Origin: CBDUUP01 sp965370435
GTDB lineage: Bacteria > Chloroflexota > Anaerolineae > Anaerolineales > UBA11579
DNA: 16,208 nt
NCBI GenBank assembly: GCA_965370435.1
Contig: CBDUUP010000054.1
Location: 1 to 16,208, forward strand
Reading direction: 5' to 3'
Every line of letters starts with the position of its first letter. Within the stretch, counting starts at the first letter, position 1. A model generated the notes under the pieces. The model did no database searches. It was not told where the DNA came from and saw only the letters and a list, made by a program, of their open reading frames with translations. A program made the position numbers and the translations under genes. Positions 13,765 to 16,208 of this stretch are shown piece after piece.

Positions 13765-15777
13765 ATGTTTAAAAATTCCCGCTCAACTCTACCCTGGCTG
13801 GGCCTGGTCCTGTTGGCTGTTTTTGCCACAGCCTGCACTTTTTCCCTGGCCCAGGACGTCACCCCCCCGTCGGGCGCGCTCCAATCTCAGTCTCAACCTG
13901 TGGTTGTGCAAGGGCCTTACTATCCTTTGATGGCCCCAGACGTCAGCTATGGCGCCGAGATCTACGCCGAAAAATGCGCCTCCTGCCACGGTGATACTGG
14001 GCTGGGAGACGGCGCCCAGGCTGGCGGCTTGTCCAATCCCGTCGCTGCCATAGGCGACCTTGAACTGGCTCGCAATTCGACCCCTGCCGAGTGGTTTGAG
14101 GTGGTTTCCAATGGCCGCATGGATAAATACATGCCCGGCTTTCAATCCCTCGACGACCGCGACCGCTGGGACGTTGTCGCCTTCACTTTTACTTTGAGCG
14201 TACCGCCGGAGATCGTTGAGAGTGGACAGGTCCTTTACCAGACCAACTGTCTCCAATGTCACGGGCAATTTGGCTCTGGCGATGGAGAGGAAGCGGTTGG
14301 ACTCCAGATGCCTTCCTTCACCGATCAGGAGCGCATGGCTTCCTTATCCGCCGCCGATCTCTATGCCGCCATCAGCGGCGACTCCGCTTCCGAGCAGCAT
14401 GATTTTAGCGGCCAGTTGAGTTCCGATGAGATTTGGTCGCTCACCGCGGTCTTGCGCCTGTTTTCGTTTGCCTCTCATGTTGGCGGAGAGGAGTCGGTGG
14501 ATCTGACCATCCCCTCCGATATGACCCCAGAGCCAGAAGACACCCCCGCAATAGAAGAAACCCCAGAGCCTGAAGAGACTCTCGCAGCCGAGGATACCCC
14601 CGCCGCGGATGAAACGCCCGAAGCCACCGCCGCCCCCGGCGATGAGGACTATTACATTGATGGGCGCATCACCAACGGCTCCGACGCCCCGCTTCCTCCC
14701 GATTTGGAAGTCACCCTCTATGCCTTTGAGCATGGGACCGGTGACTCGACCGTTGATGATACCTTTCCGATGACCGTCACCGCCGATGAAGAGGGCTACT
14801 TCATCTTTGAAAATATCAAAGATGATATGACCGTGAACCGGATTTTCCAGGTCGAGGTCATCCACGAAGGGGTGAGCTATCTTTCTGACCCTGCCTTCGT
14901 GATGGAAGAGACCTATGCGCTCACCCTCGACGTGACCGTTTATGACTCCACCACAGATACCACTGACCTGGAAATAAGCCGCCTGCACATTCTCTTCATG
15001 TTTGATGATACCGAGAATGTTCAGGTTATAGAGATGTATGTCGTCACCAACCACGGCGACGAAACGGTCGTAGCCAGTGCAGACGATACTCCTCTGCTGG
15101 TATTCTCCTTGCCGGAAGGGTATGCGGGCCTGCGATTTCAGACCGGCTCCATAGGGAATCCCTTCATCTCCATCCCCGGCGGCTTTGGCGACCCCTCGCC
15201 TATTCTTCCAGGGGAAGAAAGCTATCAGATGCTGGTTGGCTACAGCATGGTCTACGACCGGGGCATAGACTTCGTCCACGATCTTCATTTGCCTGTCGGC
15301 GCAGTCATCGTAATGGTGCAGTCCGCCGGGGTAACACTCCAGAGCGATTTACTGGTCTTCCAGAGCACCGGGCCACTGGAACAGGGAGGGCCTGATTTCG
15401 ATATTTATCAGTCTGGCGGGAGGGCAGGAGGCAGCGAGTTAACCTTCTCTCTCTCCGGCCGGATCCGGCTTGGCGAGCAAACCAGCTTGTTCAATTTAGA
15501 CTCCCAATCCAGCTTGTTCATCGGTCTGTTCGTATTGGGCGTTGTGCTGGTGGGAACCGGGTATTGGTTCTATCGCCGGGCGAAGGTGGAGGAGGAAACT
15601 CTCGTCGATGATGAAGAGGAAGAAGACGCCTTGCTATCAGAGTCGGATACGGATGCGCTGATGGATGCCATCATCGCCCTGGACGACCTCTACCAGGCTG
15701 GCGACCTGCCCGAGTCCGCTTATCGCCAACGCCGGGCCGCCTTGAAAGACCGCCTGAAAGAGTTGACCGGCGAATGA
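13765..15777 (+). CDS. Diheme cytochrome c lipoprotein with beta-domain and C-terminal membrane helix
   Basis: 670 residues. The signal peptide ends in a lipobox-like A-T-A-C24, suggesting a lipid anchor outside the membrane. Two class I cytochrome c domains follow: C71-A-S-C-H75 with likely axial M123 (YMPGF), and C162-L-Q-C-H166 with likely M182 (LQMPSF). A Pro/Glu/Thr-rich linker (about 253-292) leads to a carboxypeptidase-regulatory-like beta region (GRITNGSDAPLPPDLEVTLY) and a second beta-rich domain. A membrane helix lies near 584-603, then an acidic stretch and a helical module at 630-670 that would be cytoplasmic. Its G-D-L-P-E-S-A-Y-R-Q-R-R-A-A-L part closely matches the CcmI-like neighbour. 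It lies 28 bases after that gene, with GAGG nine bases before the ATG. The redox partner is unknown; electron transfer at the outer face of the membrane is inferred. Confidence 0.88.
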   Translation: MFKNSRSTLPWLGLVLLAVFATACTFSLAQDVTPPSGALQSQSQPVVVQGPYYPLMAPDVSYGAEIYAEKCASCHGDTGLGDGAQAGGLSNPVAAIGDLELARNSTPAEWFEVVSNGRMDKYMPGFQSLDDRDRWDVVAFTFTLSVPPEIVESGQVLYQTNCLQCHGQFGSGDGEEAVGLQMPSFTDQERMASLSAADLYAAISGDSASEQHDFSGQLSSDEIWSLTAVLRLFSFASHVGGEESVDLTIPSDMTPEPEDTPAIEETPEPEETLAAEDTPAADETPEATAAPGDEDYYIDGRITNGSDAPLPPDLEVTLYAFEHGTGDSTVDDTFPMTVTADEEGYFIFENIKDDMTVNRIFQVEVIHEGVSYLSDPAFVMEETYALTLDVTVYDSTTDTTDLEISRLHILFMFDDTENVQVIEMYVVTNHGDETVVASADDTPLLVFSLPEGYAGLRFQTGSIGNPFISIPGGFGDPSPILPGEESYQMLVGYSMVYDRGIDFVHDLHLPVGAVIVMVQSAGVTLQSDLLVFQSTGPLEQGGPDFDIYQSGGRAGGSELTFSLSGRIRLGEQTSLFNLDSQSSLFIGLFVLGVVLVGTGYWFYRRAKVEEETLVDDEEEEDALLSESDTDALMDAIIALDDLYQAGDLPESAYRQRRAALKDRLKELTGE

Positions 15778-15796
15778 GAAACTGAATAATCTAAAC

Positions 15797-15857
15797 AAGG
15801 GCGACGGAAGCTTGGCCCCAGCGAAGTACGTTCGCTAGACCAGCCTCCCTCGCCCTT
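15797..15857. repeat. Long imperfect hairpin after the cytochrome gene
   Basis: AAGGGCGA (15797-15804) pairs with TCGCCCTT (15850-15857). Inside, GGA and GCTTGG pair with the CCAGCCTCC side with a bulge and mismatches, and AGCGAA (15820-15825) pairs with TTCGCT (15831-15836) around a 5-nt loop. No T run follows, so it is not a standard intrinsic terminator. It may be an mRNA-stabilising structure or a dispersed palindromic repeat. Confidence 0.6.
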
Positions 15858-15873
15858 CGGAACCTATGCCCAA

Positions 15874-15921
15874 TCCTTAATTCCTAATCACCAATCACCT
15901 ATTCACTAATTACCTAATTTC
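15874..15921. repeat. Low-complexity CCTAAT/CCAAT tract before ccmA
   Basis: A stretch built from variants of CCTAATT, CCTAATCA, CCAATCA, CCTATTCA, CTAATTA and CCTAATTT in irregular 7-8 base steps, almost free of G. It fills the space before the ATPase start codon and leaves no clear ribosome binding site. Function unknown. Confidence 0.5.
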
Positions 15922-15929
15922 TTCCCTCC

Positions 15930-16208
15930 ATGATTAAAGTCCGCAAACTCGTCAAACGCTTTGGCCTCAAACCAGTCCTGCGCGGCCTGGAGTTTGACGT
16001 TGCTCATGGAGAGTTCGTCGCCTTGATGGGGCCTAATGGCGCGGGTAAAACCACTTTTCTTCGTATTCTGGCCTCGCTTTCCCGGGCTACGATGGGTCTG
16101 GTGGAGATCGCCGGTTACCCATTGCCCCAACAAGCCGCCGCTGTGCGCCGCCGTCTGGGCGTAGTTTCCCATTTTCCCCTGTTATACGGCGACCTGACCG
16201 CGGAGGAG
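15930..16208 (+). CDS. ccmA: CcmA-like heme-export ABC ATPase, partial (right edge)
   Basis: The first 93 codons of an ABC ATPase that runs off the window. MIKVRKLVKRFGLKPVLRGL is followed by Walker A G34-P-N-G-A-G-K-T-T42 and the stretch LRRRLGVVSH-like (VRRRLGVVSHFPLLYGDLTAEE), where CcmA and related exporters have the Q-loop region. His-Phe-Pro replaces the usual Gln/His there. CcmA works with CcmB, CcmC and CcmD in releasing holo-CcmE. The Ccm context makes this the best call, but many two-gene ABC exporters have similar N-termini. The ATG has no good ribosome binding site. The signature and Walker B motifs lie outside the window, and so would any ccmB and ccmC. Confidence 0.75.
   Translation, partial: MIKVRKLVKRFGLKPVLRGLEFDVAHGEFVALMGPNGAGKTTFLRILASLSRATMGLVEIAGYPLPQQAAAVRRRLGVVSHFPLLYGDLTAEE

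Noticed and set aside
14344..15288. Long minus-strand frame (314 codons) opposite the diheme cytochrome
   Set aside because: It lies fully inside a well-supported cytochrome gene, has no start signal and shows no family motif; it is an effect of GC-rich codon use.

Overview
The window looks like part of a chromosome from an uncultured Chloroflexota bacterium, probably of the Anaerolineae type. The evidence is an FMN-riboswitch-controlled RibXY-type riboflavin ABC importer, a divergent cytochrome c maturation (Ccm) cluster with CcmI-like zinc-ribbon proteins, and GC-rich genes separated by AT-rich spacers that carry small palindromic repeats. This assignment is inferred from gene content; there is no rRNA or marker gene to confirm it.

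Layout. Positions 1-587 hold no convincing gene, only a possible terminator of something to the left and an AT-rich spacer. A ferritin gene (588-1103) is closed by a strong bidirectional terminator shared with a convergent minus-strand pair: a large MscS-type channel (1524-3254) and a small membrane protein (1180-1479). The MscS gene has a good promoter of its own. A spacer rich in hairpins (3361-3470) separates it from a divergent class I aminotransferase (3536-4693). Next comes a near-consensus promoter, an FMN riboswitch, an intrinsic terminator, and a three-gene ABC importer (permease, lipoprotein substrate-binding protein, ATPase; 5175-7778). This is best read as riboflavin uptake that is shut off when FMN is plentiful.

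From 7940 to the right edge the genes concern cytochrome c biogenesis and a c-type cytochrome: a signal-peptide/membrane/zinc-ribbon protein of unknown function, ccmE, ccmF, ccmH, a 140-bp MITE-like insertion, a CcmG/ResA-type thioredoxin, a CcmI-like zinc-ribbon protein, a large diheme lipoprotein, and the start of a CcmA-like ATPase cut by the window edge. CcmE carries the CXXXY heme-binding motif instead of HXXXY, yet CcmH and CcmG homologues are present. That combination is notable because the best-known Cys-type system lacks both.

The most interesting unexplained pattern is modular. The unknown zinc-ribbon protein, the CcmI-like protein and the diheme lipoprotein share three parts pairwise: a CX2C-X10-CX2C ribbon, a G-x-[IL]-P-E-x2-Y-x2-R-R-A helical module, and a possible beta-rich domain placed before a C-terminal membrane helix. 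This suggests that they act together, for example at a membrane platform for apocytochrome handling or for electron transfer. All similarities were judged by eye.
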